64,000 nucleotides of DNA from Shewanella maritima (GTDB taxonomy: Bacteria; Pseudomonadota; Gammaproteobacteria; Enterobacterales; Shewanellaceae). Both the position numbers and the translations under genes were made by a program. The first letter of the stretch is position 1, and each line of letters begins with the position of its first letter. The notes beneath the pieces are model-generated. The model was not told the DNA's origin. It searched no databases and worked only from the letters and a program-made list of their open reading frames with translations. Shown piece by piece: positions 17,648 to 27,023 of the stretch. The stretch covers positions 682,001 through 746,000 of the forward strand of contig NZ_CP036200.1 in NCBI RefSeq assembly GCF_004295345.1, written 5' to 3'.

Positions 17648-17657
17648 GGTGACAACA

Positions 17658-18251
17658 ATGAGTAGTAAACACACCATTTTGGCAGCGCTGAAGCAATCTG
17701 CCGTAGTAACCGCGCCTAAGCCTCTAATTAATATTGAGCCAATAAGTGTTAGTGGGCTTAACGAGTCAAACGAACTCAGCTTAGTTGAGCAATTTGCCAC
17801 TAACTTGAGCACGGTTGCGGGTAAGCTGATAACCCAAGGCGGCAAATCAGCATTAGCAGAGCATATTCAATCTCTTATTGAACAAGATAAAAGCGTGTTA
17901 TCTTTTGTTGCAGGCGTAACAGGAAACAGGCAATCGCCGGATCGCGCCCACGAGATGCACGATGTTGATTTTACCGTGCTTGAAGGGCAAGTAGCCGTTG
18001 CTGAAAACGGCGCTATCTGGGTGACACTGCCTGAGCAGCATCGAGTGACACCTTTTATCTGTGAAAATCTGATCATCACTATTAAGCGAGATACGATTGT
18101 CGCTAATATGCACCAAGCGATGAAAGCCATCGACTTTAACGCTTGTGAGTTTGGCGTATTTATCGCTGGGCCTTCAAAAACAGCAGATATTGAGCAAGCA
18201 CTGGTGGTTGGCGCGCACGGCGCTTGTAGCCTAGATGTGTATCTGATTTAG
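17658..18251 (+). CDS. lldG: L-lactate oxidation protein LutC/LldG (LUD domain)
   Basis: Third subunit of the L-lactate oxidation complex. The chosen ATG (17658) has an AAGGTGA site and gives a 197-residue protein; the frame extends 34 codons upstream into lutB but without a good start signal. The LUD fold is visible through DVDFTVLEGQVAVAENGAIW and the closing glycine-rich FIAGPSKTADIEQALVVGAHG. It starts 10 bases after the lutB stop and is the last gene before a terminator. Confidence 0.9.
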   Translation: MSSKHTILAALKQSAVVTAPKPLINIEPISVSGLNESNELSLVEQFATNLSTVAGKLITQGGKSALAEHIQSLIEQDKSVLSFVAGVTGNRQSPDRAHEMHDVDFTVLEGQVAVAENGAIWVTLPEQHRVTPFICENLIITIKRDTIVANMHQAMKAIDFNACEFGVFIAGPSKTADIEQALVVGAHGACSLDVYLI

Positions 18252-18286
18252 CCAGCAGTGGCTATCAAAGCCAGATTACTAAACAT

Positions 18287-18352
18287 CTAGTAAACCAAAG
18301 TCTCTAGCAAACCAAAGTACTTAGTAAATAAAGAACCTAGCAAACTAAAGCC
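18287..18352 (+). repeat. Degenerate tandem repeat, four units of 16-17 bp
   Basis: Units begin CTAGTAAACCAAAG, CTAGCAAACCAAAG, TTAGTAAATAAAG and CTAGCAAACTAAAG. They lie in the 3' untranslated region of lutC, immediately before and running into the left arm of its terminator. Confidence 0.7.
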
Positions 18353-18378
18353 ACTAACACTTGCTGTTAGTGGCTTTT
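18347..18378 (+). terminator. Rho-independent terminator of lutABC
   Basis: AAAGCCACTAACA, a 5-base loop, TGTTAGTGGCTTT with one further T. Perfect 13-bp stem. Confidence 0.85.
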
Positions 18379-18419
18379 GAATATGTATTGAAATAAGTGC
18401 TCTAGCGAGTCGATAAAAA

Positions 18420-19319
18420 TCAACGATTGGCAAAAATATGCTCGGCTTTTGACAACATGAAATCGATAAACAGCTGCACCTTAAGTGGCTGATGACTGCG
18501 CTGATGATAAAGCATAGAAATACGTCTGGTCTCACCTTTCCACTGCGGCAACACCTGAACTAACTCACCCGATTTCAACTCAGGCTCAACAAACTTAAGC
18601 GGACCATACAAGATACCGCCTCCAGCTTTAGCCGCTCTGATGGCGCCATAAATATCGGATAAGGTAAGCTTGCTTGACTGCTCGTGATAATACTCGCCCT
18701 GCTCTTTGTGGGTCAAAATCCAGTTGAACAATGGCCATACTTTAATTAAGTCAAAGTCATCTAATTGCTCAGGTGCAGTTAACTCAGGTTTTGACGCCAT
18801 ATATTCAGGTGACGCCACCAGCCCATAGTGCAATACGCCAAACAATTTAGATATCCAGGATGAATCAGGCTGCGCTCCGCCGACAATCGCAACATCCACG
18901 CCCTCATCAATAAGATCGATAGTTTGATTGTTCTGGCTAATATGCAGGTCAATATCAGGATACAGTTGCCCAAACTCGGTAAAGGCTTCGATGAGTAGCA
19001 TTGAGGTAATGGATATTGGCGTGGCAAGGCGCAACGTGCCTTCAGGCTTAGCGCGTGATGGATGACTTAGTTCATCAAGCTGAGCGATGACACCTTGGTA
19101 GCGCTCAAACAATACGCCTCCCTCTTCGGTCAATCTTAAGCGGCGTGTACTACGCATTAATAACTGAGTATTCAGCAACGCCTCTAGCTTAGCGATTTTT
19201 CGGCTCACCGATGCTACAGGCATATTCAAATCTGCCGCAACCTGGGTATAACTGCCTGCATTAACCAAATGAACAAACAAATGGATTAGCGCTATTTGTG
19301 TACCTGCATGTTCTGCCAC
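18420..19319 (-). CDS. LysR-family transcriptional regulator
   Basis: The likely start is GTG at 19317-19319, preceded by GGGG, which gives 299 residues, the usual family length; the frame also extends to a TTG at 19394. The N-terminal winged helix-turn-helix is clear (LFVHLVNAGSYTQVAADLNM, then ASVSRKIAKLEALLNTQLL and STRRLRLTEEG). The effector domain follows (GTLRLATPISITSMLL, VDVAIVGG). It belongs to the CrgA/DmlR-like group. It converges with lutABC and shares no promoter with it, so control of that operon is not implied by position. Target unknown. Confidence 0.85.
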   Translation of the reverse strand: MAEHAGTQIALIHLFVHLVNAGSYTQVAADLNMPVASVSRKIAKLEALLNTQLLMRSTRRLRLTEEGGVLFERYQGVIAQLDELSHPSRAKPEGTLRLATPISITSMLLIEAFTEFGQLYPDIDLHISQNNQTIDLIDEGVDVAIVGGAQPDSSWISKLFGVLHYGLVASPEYMASKPELTAPEQLDDFDLIKVWPLFNWILTHKEQGEYYHEQSSKLTLSDIYGAIRAAKAGGGILYGPLKFVEPELKSGELVQVLPQWKGETRRISMLYHQRSHQPLKVQLFIDFMLSKAEHIFANR

Positions 19320-19407
19320 TATGACCCCGTTAAGCACGTCATTTAATATCAATGCCACATTGTAATAGTCTGCAGCATGCTTGTAATACTTCAAATTGTC
19401 TTAATAA

Positions 19408-19440
19408 AAAATCCCCTTAACCATAGGCTAAGGGGATTTT
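19408..19440 (-). terminator. Rho-independent terminator of cydABX
   Basis: Stem AAAATCCCCTTA with TAAGGGGATTTT, followed on the minus strand by T residues. It lies 21 bases beyond the cydX stop. The plus-strand side also ends in T residues, so it could act in both directions. Confidence 0.82.
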
Positions 19441-19460
19441 ATTTTGAACCTAAAAATCAA

Positions 19461-19574
19461 CTAGTCTTCAGTCGACTCGCGGTCCATGTTTTCGGTGTTT
19501 TCTAACCACAGCGCATTAATAATGCCGAATGAACATGCTAGCAACACACCTAAAATCCAAGCGAAATACCACAT
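19461..19574 (-). CDS. cydX: Cytochrome bd oxidase small subunit CydX, 37 aa
   Basis: A 37-codon frame lies 15 bases after cydB, with a GGGAG ribosome binding site. It begins MWYFAWILGVLLACSFGI, the single membrane helix with the Trp-Tyr start and FAWILG block that characterise CydX, then has an acidic cytoplasmic tail (ENTENMDRESTED). CydX stabilises the haem-containing CydAB complex in the inner membrane. Position as third gene of the cyd operon and the sequence motif make the call firm despite the size. Confidence 0.93.
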   Translation of the reverse strand: MWYFAWILGVLLACSFGIINALWLENTENMDRESTED

Positions 19575-19589
19575 ATATTATGCTCCCAA

Positions 19590-20729
19590 TTAGTAAAGTG
19601 ATGCTTTGTTCTTTTCGATGAAGTCGCGGGTTAGGCGACCAAACATCTTCAAGTAAGTCCACACAGTGTAGCTAAGTACAATAGGTACGAAGATAATTGC
19701 AGCCACTGTCATGACTTGTAGCGTGATTTGACTTGCAGTTGCATCCCACATAGTTAAGCTCATGTTTGGCTCTAGTGAAGATGGCATAACGAATGGGAAC
19801 ATTGCTGCGCCGCACGTTAGAATAATGCCAGCCATAGCCAGTGAGCTAAAGAAGAATGCGAAACCGCTGCGGTCAAATTTACTTGCTAGTACAACAAGCA
19901 CTGGCATAAGTAGACCTAACGCAGGGAACAACATAGTGATTGGGTACTTGTCGTAGTTTGCAAGCCAAGCACCTGCTTCAATCGCTACTGTCTTGTTCAT
20001 TGGGTTTGACGCGCCAGCGGTATCAATTGTTGAAGTGATAACGTAACCGTCAATACCATTTGCTAACCAGAAACCTGCGGCTGCAAACATAACTGTTAGC
20101 GCGATACCCGCAACTTGGGCAGCTCTTGCACTACGAACACGAAGCTCACCTTCGGTCTTCATTTGTAGCCAAGATGCACCTTGCATCATCATCATAGATA
20201 CACAGATAAGACCTGCTAGTAATCCAAACGGATTCAGTAGACCAAATAGGTTACCGTGATAAGTTGCACGCATGTACTCGTCGAAGTTAAATGGTACACC
20301 TTGTAGTAGGTTACCAAATGCCACACCTATGATTAGCGGCGGTACGAAACCACCAACAAACAGAGCCCAATCCCATGCTTTACGCCATCTTGGGTCTTCG
20401 ATTTTTGAACGGTAGTCAAAACCTACTGGACGCAAGAATAACGCAAATAAGGTGATCATCATGGCAACATAAAAGCCTGAGAATGACACCGCATAAACAG
20501 TTGGCCAAGCCGCAAATAATGCACCGGCTGCGGTAATTAACCATACTTGGTTACCGTCCCAGTGTGGTGCGATAGAGTTAATCATGATACGACGCTCAGT
20601 GTCGTCTTTACCAACGATTGGTAATAGCGCACCCACACCCATATCAAAGCCGTCGGTAACCGCAAAGCCGATGCATAGTACACCGATTAACGCCCACCAG
20701 ATAAATCTTAATACTTCATAATCAAACAT
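19590..20729 (-). CDS. cydB: Cytochrome bd ubiquinol oxidase subunit II
   Basis: Subunit II of the high-affinity bd-type quinol oxidase, an inner-membrane enzyme that reduces oxygen to water without pumping protons. The 379-residue protein starts MFDYEVLRFIWWALIGVLCIGFAVTDGFDMGVGAL, a hallmark of the family, and then has eight or nine further hydrophobic helices. PHWDGNQVWLITA near residue 50 is another conserved block. It follows cydA after 15 bases and is followed by cydX. Confidence 0.96.
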   Translation of the reverse strand: MFDYEVLRFIWWALIGVLCIGFAVTDGFDMGVGALLPIVGKDDTERRIMINSIAPHWDGNQVWLITAAGALFAAWPTVYAVSFSGFYVAMMITLFALFLRPVGFDYRSKIEDPRWRKAWDWALFVGGFVPPLIIGVAFGNLLQGVPFNFDEYMRATYHGNLFGLLNPFGLLAGLICVSMMMMQGASWLQMKTEGELRVRSARAAQVAGIALTVMFAAAGFWLANGIDGYVITSTIDTAGASNPMNKTVAIEAGAWLANYDKYPITMLFPALGLLMPVLVVLASKFDRSGFAFFFSSLAMAGIILTCGAAMFPFVMPSSLEPNMSLTMWDATASQITLQVMTVAAIIFVPIVLSYTVWTYLKMFGRLTRDFIEKNKASLY

Positions 20730-20744
20730 AGTTAGATCCTCTGA

Positions 20745-22301
20745 TTACGCATCTTGGTTTTCAAAATGATAGCGACCGGTCTTTAAGCTGCTAGGGCCTA
20801 AACGCGCATACTTGAACATCAAGAACATCTCAATCACTAGTAATACTGAGTAGAACAAGGTAATCGAAATGATACTGAACCACAGATCTGAAACCGTTAG
20901 TGTTGAAGCCGATACATAGGTTGGCAGCACTTCGGAAATAGTCCATGGTTGACGACCATATTCAGCAACAAACCAACCACACTCAATGGCAATCCAAGGC
21001 AGAGGCAACGAGTAAAGCGCTGCTTTAAGTACCCACTTCTTCTCTGCAATACGATGACGCGTGCTTTGCCAGAAAGCTGCGGCAAATACGATCAGCATAA
21101 TCACACCACAAGCAACCATCACACGGAATGACCAGAATAGTGGCGCAACGTTTGGAATCGAATCTTTCGCTGCTGCTTTAATTTGTTCTTCTGTTGCATC
21201 TACAACATTGTCAGTGTAGCGCTTCAGTAGCAAGCCGTAGCCTAAATCACCTTTTGCAAGGTCAAAGGCTTCACGAACTTCTGGGCTTTCGTTACCCGCT
21301 TTAATTTGTTCAAGTAATGAATATGCCACCATACCGTTGCGGATACGGATTTCATGCTCATCAATCAGGTCAATAATACCTGTTACTTGCTCATCGAAAG
21401 AACGGGTCGCAATGATACCCATCACGTAAGGAATTTTAACCGCTAGGTCAGTTTCCATAGTTTCTTGGTTAGGGAAACCAAATGCAGTAAATGCTGCTGG
21501 AGCTGGCTCTGTGTGCCACTCAGCTTCAATCGCCGCTAGCTTAACGCGCTGCACTTCACCGACTTCGTAACCTGATTCGTCACCCAGTACCATTACTGAC
21601 AGAATCGACGCCATACCAAAGCTTGCTGCAATGGCAAATGAACGACGCGCAAATGGTAAGTCACGACCTTTAAGAATGTAGTAAGAGCTAATAGCAAGTA
21701 CGAACATAGCGCCTGCTACGTAGCCCGATGCCACAGTATGTACGAATTTAACCTGAGCAACAGGGTTGAAAATCACTTCAGCAAAGCTGGTCATTTCCAT
21801 ACGCATTGTTTCATAGTTAAATACCGCGCCTACTGGGTTTTGCATCCAGCCGTTCGCAACCAGAATCCACAACGCCGACATGTTAGAGCCGATTGCGACT
21901 AACCAGGTAATGGCTAAATGTTGACGCTTACTAAAGCGGTCCCAACCGAAGAAGAACATACCAACTAAGGTCGATTCTAAGAAGAAGGCCATTAAACCTT
22001 CAATGGCAAGTGGCGCACCAAAGATGTCACCAACATAATGAGAATAATATGCCCAGTTTGTACCAAACTGGAACTCCATTGCTAGACCTGTTGTAACACC
22101 TAGCGCGAAGTTAATCCCGAAAAGTTTACCCCAGAACTTGGTCATGTCCTTATAGATTTGCTTATTAGTCATCACATACAGCGATTCCATAATAGCTAAG
22201 ATAAAGGCAAGACCCAGTGTCAATGGAACAAATATAAAGTGATACATGGCTGTCAGCGCAAATTGCAAGCGCGATAGCTCAACTACCTCTTCAACTATCA
22301 T
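20745..22301 (-). CDS. cydA: Cytochrome bd ubiquinol oxidase subunit I
   Basis: Subunit I binds haems b558, b595 and d and oxidises quinol. The 518-residue product starts [18 protein letters not shown], carrying the His of the N-terminal helix that ligates high-spin haem. It includes [20 protein letters not shown] (about 75-95) and the quinol-binding loop region around 250-300. [13 protein letters not shown] near residue 450 is a family signature. An exact AAGGAG ribosome binding site precedes the ATG. First gene of cydA-cydB-cydX; an FNR-like palindrome lies about 340 bases upstream. Confidence 0.96.
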   Translation of the reverse strand: MIVEEVVELSRLQFALTAMYHFIFVPLTLGLAFILAIMESLYVMTNKQIYKDMTKFWGKLFGINFALGVTTGLAMEFQFGTNWAYYSHYVGDIFGAPLAIEGLMAFFLESTLVGMFFFGWDRFSKRQHLAITWLVAIGSNMSALWILVANGWMQNPVGAVFNYETMRMEMTSFAEVIFNPVAQVKFVHTVASGYVAGAMFVLAISSYYILKGRDLPFARRSFAIAASFGMASILSVMVLGDESGYEVGEVQRVKLAAIEAEWHTEPAPAAFTAFGFPNQETMETDLAVKIPYVMGIIATRSFDEQVTGIIDLIDEHEIRIRNGMVAYSLLEQIKAGNESPEVREAFDLAKGDLGYGLLLKRYTDNVVDATEEQIKAAAKDSIPNVAPLFWSFRVMVACGVIMLIVFAAAFWQSTRHRIAEKKWVLKAALYSLPLPWIAIECGWFVAEYGRQPWTISEVLPTYVSASTLTVSDLWFSIISITLFYSVLLVIEMFLMFKYARLGPSSLKTGRYHFENQDA

Positions 22302-23094
22302 TGGCGACTCCTTACTTCAGTACGACCAAATTCGATGGTTTGTTCTAAATTGAGATTGGCTCAATATAGATGCTTCTTGTGCCGTTCGGCCTCCAACCTT
22401 AAGCAACCTCTAAACAGGTTAGTAAAATGTTAAATACAAACATTCTGGGTTTAGTTGGATACTGCCCGACTTTTTATATAAAAAACGCCGTTTCGTCTCG
22501 AGTCATTTGAAACACTGCTTTTGAGCAAAAAACACACAAATTACAAACAACGCAGACGAAACACCATTAAATACTCTTTATTTTCAGCGCCTTAAGTAAA
22601 TACAGATAGACTTCAGACTCTAATTTTATACCACTGAGATTTGAGCCAAATCAATAAATTCAGCGGCTTTTAGCGGGTTTTGGGCGAGGGCGCAAACTAC
22701 AATTATGTGGGTATTGATATACAACAAGAATCGTGCTAGGAAAAAATTCACAAAATGTCAGCAAGTATTGAATTACATAACCAAAAGCTAATAATAAAAA
22801 ATGAAACCAACAAAAACAAAACTTAACATTTTATAACATTAATACACCTAAAATATATCAGCAAACTGAAATACAATAATTACATAAAAATCAATAAAAT
22901 AAGCAAATAAAATAGATTTGAACCTAACCAGGTTACACCAAAAGGATTAGATTTACTAATGCGATTTATCATTTTTTCTCGTTTGTGGATTTATTAGGTA
23001 ATCATTAAACTATCCCCAAGTTAAGAAAACGAATTGCAATGTCTGCCAGGGAGTCGTTGCCTTAACGATTTCGACTAATCAATGGGGATATCAC
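22302..23094. promoter_or_regulatory. Long AT-rich intergenic region upstream of cydA and the 25-codon ORF
   Basis: 793 bases with no long frame. It contains a 9-bp inverted repeat, GTTTCGTCT (22490-22498) and AGACGAAAC (22554-22562); the FNR-like site at 22641; a very A-rich segment from about 22760 to 22930; and a 12-codon frame MRFIIFSRLWIY starting near 22960 behind an AAGGATT stretch. It must carry the cydA promoter (leftward) and the promoter of the short transcript at 23095 (rightward). Confidence 0.45.
22641..22654. promoter_or_regulatory. FNR/EtrA-like binding site
   Basis: TTGAG-CCAA-ATCAA matches the FNR consensus TTGAT-N4-ATCAA at nine of ten half-site positions. It lies about 340 bases upstream of cydA. 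Oxygen-responsive control of cyd is usual, but the distance is large. Confidence 0.45.
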
Positions 23095-23172
23095 ATGACT
23101 AAAGTGATCAATAACATCGCGAGTTTATATAAGCGTGCATTTGTTGAAATGTACAAAGCGAAAGAGCTTTAA
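23095..23172 (+). CDS. Short ORF encoding a 25-residue basic peptide
   Basis: ATG at 23095 is preceded by GGGGATATCAC, a good ribosome binding site, and the frame encodes MTKVINNIASLYKRAFVEMY with a short KAKEL tail. The sequence is predicted helical and amphipathic, with Lys/Arg on one side and Ile/Leu/Phe/Val on the other. A strong terminator follows 71 bases later and no other gene is on this strand nearby, so an independent transcript is likely. I know no function. It could be a microprotein or a dual-function small RNA. Confidence 0.5.
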   Translation: MTKVINNIASLYKRAFVEMYKAKEL

Positions 23173-23243
23173 TACTTTCGCACTGCTGCTTGACAAAAAG
23201 GCAGCAACTTGACTGTTTTGTTAGCGCAAAATAGACGCAAAAA

Positions 23244-23273
23244 CAAAAAGAGAGCCAAACGGCTCTCTTTTTG
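23244..23273. terminator. Bidirectional Rho-independent terminator
   Basis: CAAAAAGAGAGCC, loop AAAC, GGCTCTCTTTTTG: a perfect 13-bp stem flanked by T residues in both directions. It ends the short transcript from 23095 and the leftward nagP transcript. Confidence 0.88.
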
Positions 23274-23307
23274 TTTATCTACTCTACTTGCGCGTATCAG
23301 CTACGAG

Positions 23308-24627
23308 CTATGACCAGGACTTCATCTTGTATCCCTTAACGGCATAAAACAGGATGAACAGGTAGCAAGGTAACATCACAAGATAACCGCCTTGCATGCC
23401 AATGCTTTCAGCAGAGCTTGCTAAGCCCCAGAATACAGGCCCAAAGGCACCACCAGCGATCCCCATAATCAATAAAGCAGAACCCGTGCTGGTTAACTTG
23501 CCTAAACCTGATAATGCAAGCGGCCAAACTGCAGGCCATACAATGGCATTTGCTAGACCTAGCAAGGCGATAAACAATAAGGTGTCTGGCAATTGTGCGC
23601 CGCCAAATGGCACAAGCAGTGCGTTTGCTAATAGGTATGACTCATTGTCACCCAATACAATAGCTAGGGTTAATGCGACGCCTAACACCGCACTAATCAT
23701 CAGAGCTTTAGGTTGTGAGATGAATCTTGGAATGCAAATAATGCCTAAGGTATAGCCTAATACCATGCACACCATGGTATATGAGGTCATCACGCCATAG
23801 CTTTCAATCCCTAGCGATAACGCAAATGTGCCAATGGTATCGCCAGCAATAACCTCTACCGCTACGTAAACAAATAAGGCAACCACACCTAACGCTAGAT
23901 TAGGCTTAGCTAGCGCGGCCTTCATTTGGCCTTTTTCAGCCTGAGTTCCTGCACTTGTTTCATCAACTTCATCTTGCTCCAGCTCAGGTAAAGGCGATTT
24001 TTTAACAGCAAAAGCAAGTACACCGATAAATATCGCCATACCTAAGTACGGGAAAATCAAGCCATTCGCCATTTCAGTGATTTGCGTTTGGGTTAGATCA
24101 GTGCCGACTCGGTCTTTAAAGCTATCTAAAATCAGCGCACTAAACACTAAAGGGGCTATCACCCCTGCACCTTTGTTCAAAATGCCCATCACACTCACAC
24201 GCGCAGCGGCTGACTCTTCAGGCCCAAGGCGCACAACATATGGATTTACCGCAGTCTGCAACAAGGTTTGCCCTGTACCCATTACTAGCTGAGCCAGTAA
24301 GAATAATGCAAAGACCTGAGTTTGCGCCGCAGGAATGAACATGAGTCCGGCGAGCATCATCACCGCCATACCCAGCGCCATACCATTTTTATAACCTACC
24401 TTGCGAATAACCCATGCCGATGGCAATGCGGTAAAGGTTACGGCGATATAAAACGAGAACAAAATCAGTGAAGCTTGGAACGGCGTAAGCTGCAATATTT
24501 GCTTCAGGTATGGCATCAAAGAGCCATTGAGCCAGGTGGCAAAACCTAGAATAAAAAACAATATTGCAACTATGGCCATAGGCACAAAGCTACTTTTGTT
24601 GGATTGAGTCGTTGCTGTCATTTCCAT
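23308..24627 (-). CDS. nagP: N-acetylglucosamine MFS transporter NagP
   Basis: Inner-membrane sugar:proton symporter that imports free GlcNAc in bacteria lacking a GlcNAc PTS. The 439-residue protein has about 12 hydrophobic helices and the FucP/GGP-family pattern: FILGFATWLNGSLMPYLK in TM1, the GTGQTLLQTAVNPYVVRLGP block in TM4-5, and LNKGAGVIAPL. The central loop is charged (ELEQDEVDETSAGTQAEK). Met-3 (24621) has better spacing from AGGAA than Met-1. It is the furthest-downstream nag gene, 57 bases after nagX. Confidence 0.9.
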   Translation of the reverse strand: MEMTATTQSNKSSFVPMAIVAILFFILGFATWLNGSLMPYLKQILQLTPFQASLILFSFYIAVTFTALPSAWVIRKVGYKNGMALGMAVMMLAGLMFIPAAQTQVFALFLLAQLVMGTGQTLLQTAVNPYVVRLGPEESAAARVSVMGILNKGAGVIAPLVFSALILDSFKDRVGTDLTQTQITEMANGLIFPYLGMAIFIGVLAFAVKKSPLPELEQDEVDETSAGTQAEKGQMKAALAKPNLALGVVALFVYVAVEVIAGDTIGTFALSLGIESYGVMTSYTMVCMVLGYTLGIICIPRFISQPKALMISAVLGVALTLAIVLGDNESYLLANALLVPFGGAQLPDTLLFIALLGLANAIVWPAVWPLALSGLGKLTSTGSALLIMGIAGGAFGPVFWGLASSAESIGMQGGYLVMLPCYLFILFYAVKGYKMKSWS

Positions 24628-24684
24628 ATTCCTGCTTACCTTCTGCTTTATTATAATATTTGCCTCTACGGGCTTTTAGGTCGT

Positions 24685-25824
24685 TCAAATACTGATAAAT
24701 ATCTTACGTTTATACAACCAATGCAGCAGTGCGCATTGTACAAACAAGAGTGCGATCACACTCAGAAGTGGCTGGATTAAATCAGGCGCGCCGTTAATCA
24801 CGCCGCCAAACACACTAGAGGCTAGGTACTGCCAATTCATCAAACTCGATGCCACATAGATAACAATGGCATTGCAACCCACTATGGTAAATACATGCGC
24901 CCAGCGTTTGTATTGCAACACATCAATCACTGCATAAAACACGGCTAATAACAATAAACTCCAGCCACATGTTGCTAATACAAATGTGCTAGTCCATAGG
25001 GTTTTATTGATTGGAAGAACCGTTGAAAAAATCTGCGCTGCTGCGATAAATGCAATACCCGCCATAAACATAGTTGCCACTTTAGCCCACTCACCTTTTG
25101 CGTGAGGCTTGACAATATAGCGGCCGACAAAACTGCCAATAAGCGCATTGGCGATTGCAGGGATAGTCGATAGCACGCCTTCTGGATCTACGGCTAAATT
25201 CTGATAGCTGATCCCAGGTAATAGCAGACTGTCTATATATGCATTGATACTAACGCTTTCACTCAATACCCCTGCCTCACCGGCAGGATATGGCACCACA
25301 AGAAGCAGTAATGCATAACCAACAAGAATAACCCCCGTCGAGACTATCTGAGTTGTTAACGAGGTATGCCAAATAAGCATGGCAGCAAAGAACCAGGCAA
25401 ATGCAATTCTGCCCAGAACGCTCGCATAACGAACTTGCTCAGGATCAGCCGGAATCCCCGTACCCCAACCGTGATTGTAAATAACGCCTAACAACAGCAA
25501 TAGTCCAAGGCGTTTTAGTGCGTGTAAGTACTTAGGTTTGCGCTCGGCAAAAGTTAAATGGTCAATGCGTTTGCCAGATAAGCCTAGCGCCACACCTGAA
25601 AGGAAAATAAAGAGCGGGAAGATAACATCATAGAAAGTAATTCCGTGCCATACACTGTGGTGCATTTGCCCATCAGCCCAGGAGAGCCATGATGTGGGTA
25701 GATTAATACCTGCAAACAGTACTATCAGCGCAGCAAAGAGACCTTCAGCGCCTAATATCCATAGCATGTCGAATCCGCGCAATGCATCAAGCGACTGCAG
25801 TCTTGGTTTACTTGCCGTACTCAT
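24685..25824 (-). CDS. nagX: NagX, DUF5009 membrane acyltransferase-like protein
   Basis: A 379-residue polytopic membrane protein beginning with a short basic segment and LQSLDALRGFDMLWI, the start signature of the heparan-alpha-glucosaminide N-acetyltransferase-like (YeiB/DUF5009) family, then about ten hydrophobic helices. nagX is a recognised member of proteobacterial GlcNAc regulons. It is proposed to aid uptake or processing of chitin oligosaccharides, but its reaction is not settled. Its ATG overlaps the nagA stop by four bases (ATGA), so the two are coupled. Confidence 0.85.
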   Translation of the reverse strand: MSTASKPRLQSLDALRGFDMLWILGAEGLFAALIVLFAGINLPTSWLSWADGQMHHSVWHGITFYDVIFPLFIFLSGVALGLSGKRIDHLTFAERKPKYLHALKRLGLLLLLGVIYNHGWGTGIPADPEQVRYASVLGRIAFAWFFAAMLIWHTSLTTQIVSTGVILVGYALLLLVVPYPAGEAGVLSESVSINAYIDSLLLPGISYQNLAVDPEGVLSTIPAIANALIGSFVGRYIVKPHAKGEWAKVATMFMAGIAFIAAAQIFSTVLPINKTLWTSTFVLATCGWSLLLLAVFYAVIDVLQYKRWAHVFTIVGCNAIVIYVASSLMNWQYLASSVFGGVINGAPDLIQPLLSVIALLFVQCALLHWLYKRKIFISI

Positions 25825-27023
25825 CGAGCTGCACCTTGAGTATTAGCTAAGTTTTGCGCAGCAAATACTCGATTCCCGCTAATATAGGTTGCTGCCACTT
25901 GCATCTTGCCCGCTTCACCAGTCAGCTCCACAAAATTCGCCGCTTTACCAATAGCGATTTGGCCTTGCTCAACCCCAGTAAATTGCGATGGATATAACGC
26001 CGCCATTCGCAGCGCCTCGGTTAATTCGAGCTGCAGCATATCAACACTGTTATTTACTGCGCCCACCATATCTAATACGCAGCCTGCTAACTCGCCAGTG
26101 GGTGCATTAAGGCGATCACCTTGGCGAATAACCTGAGTGCCAAATAGCTCAAAACTGGCATCTAAGTCTTGGCCTACTGGCGGCATTGCATCGGTAACTA
26201 GCATGATTTTGCCATGGGGCTTGGCTTTAAGCGCGACTTGCAGCGTAGCGGCGTGCACATGATGCCCATCAACAATGACGCCGCACCAAGTATCAGGGCT
26301 ATTGAGCGCTGCGCCTACCACACCAGGCTCGCGGGAAGTAAACGCCGACATGGCATTGAACAAGTGAGTAAAGCCACTCGCGCCAGCGGCAATGGCCTTT
26401 TGCGTAGTCTGGTAATCAGCATTGGAATGACCAATACAAACTTTAACCCCAGCATCCACTAGCTGTTCAATGACTTCTGGGGACACATTTTCTGGCGCCA
26501 GGGTGACGACTTTTACTCCAAGATCATCTCGACAAAACAGCTCTATTTCCGCTTGAGAGATTTGCCTTACATGTTGCTCAGGATGAACACCTTTTTTGGG
26601 CACGCTTAGATGCGGCCCTTCAAAATGAATGCCCAGTACACCTGGAACATTCTGGGCTATTGCCAGCGCTACCGCATCTGCAGCTTGAGTCATCACTTCA
26701 AGCTCATCGGTGATCACGGTGGGTAAAAAGCCAGTAGTTCCAAACTGAGCGTGAGCTTTACCTATAGTTGCAATAGACTCAACAGTTGGCGCGGCGTTAA
26801 ATAGTGCCCCGCCGCCGCCATTGACTTGCACATCAATAAAGCCAGGAGTAAGCAAACCAGACACTTCAGTTACAGCCTCACCCACCTCGGCAAGCAGTAA
26901 TTTGCCCTGCTCGCTATTAGCAGGCTCAATTGCACTGATAACGCCGGCAGTTGTTGCGAGCAACACATCTTCACGGTACGCGGTACCATCAAATAAGGTT
27001 TTGGCTTTGAAAATGTGCTTCAT
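25821..27023 (-). CDS. nagA: N-acetylglucosamine-6-phosphate deacetylase
   Basis: Converts GlcNAc-6-phosphate to glucosamine-6-phosphate and acetate in the cytoplasm. The start used, ATG 27021-27023 with GGATA upstream, gives 400 residues beginning MKHIFKAKTLFDG; the frame extends 25 codons further without a ribosome binding site. Metal and substrate motifs are present: GFIDVQVNGGGG, LGIHFEGPHLS (Glu ligand), the His in IGHSNADY, HLFNAM, and the catalytic Asp in MLVTDAMPP. It acts between the kinase NagK and the deaminase NagB-II encoded just upstream. Confidence 0.94.
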   Translation of the reverse strand: MKHIFKAKTLFDGTAYREDVLLATTAGVISAIEPANSEQGKLLLAEVGEAVTEVSGLLTPGFIDVQVNGGGGALFNAAPTVESIATIGKAHAQFGTTGFLPTVITDELEVMTQAADAVALAIAQNVPGVLGIHFEGPHLSVPKKGVHPEQHVRQISQAEIELFCRDDLGVKVVTLAPENVSPEVIEQLVDAGVKVCIGHSNADYQTTQKAIAAGASGFTHLFNAMSAFTSREPGVVGAALNSPDTWCGVIVDGHHVHAATLQVALKAKPHGKIMLVTDAMPPVGQDLDASFELFGTQVIRQGDRLNAPTGELAGCVLDMVGAVNNSVDMLQLELTEALRMAALYPSQFTGVEQGQIAIGKAANFVELTGEAGKMQVAATYISGNRVFAAQNLANTQGAAR

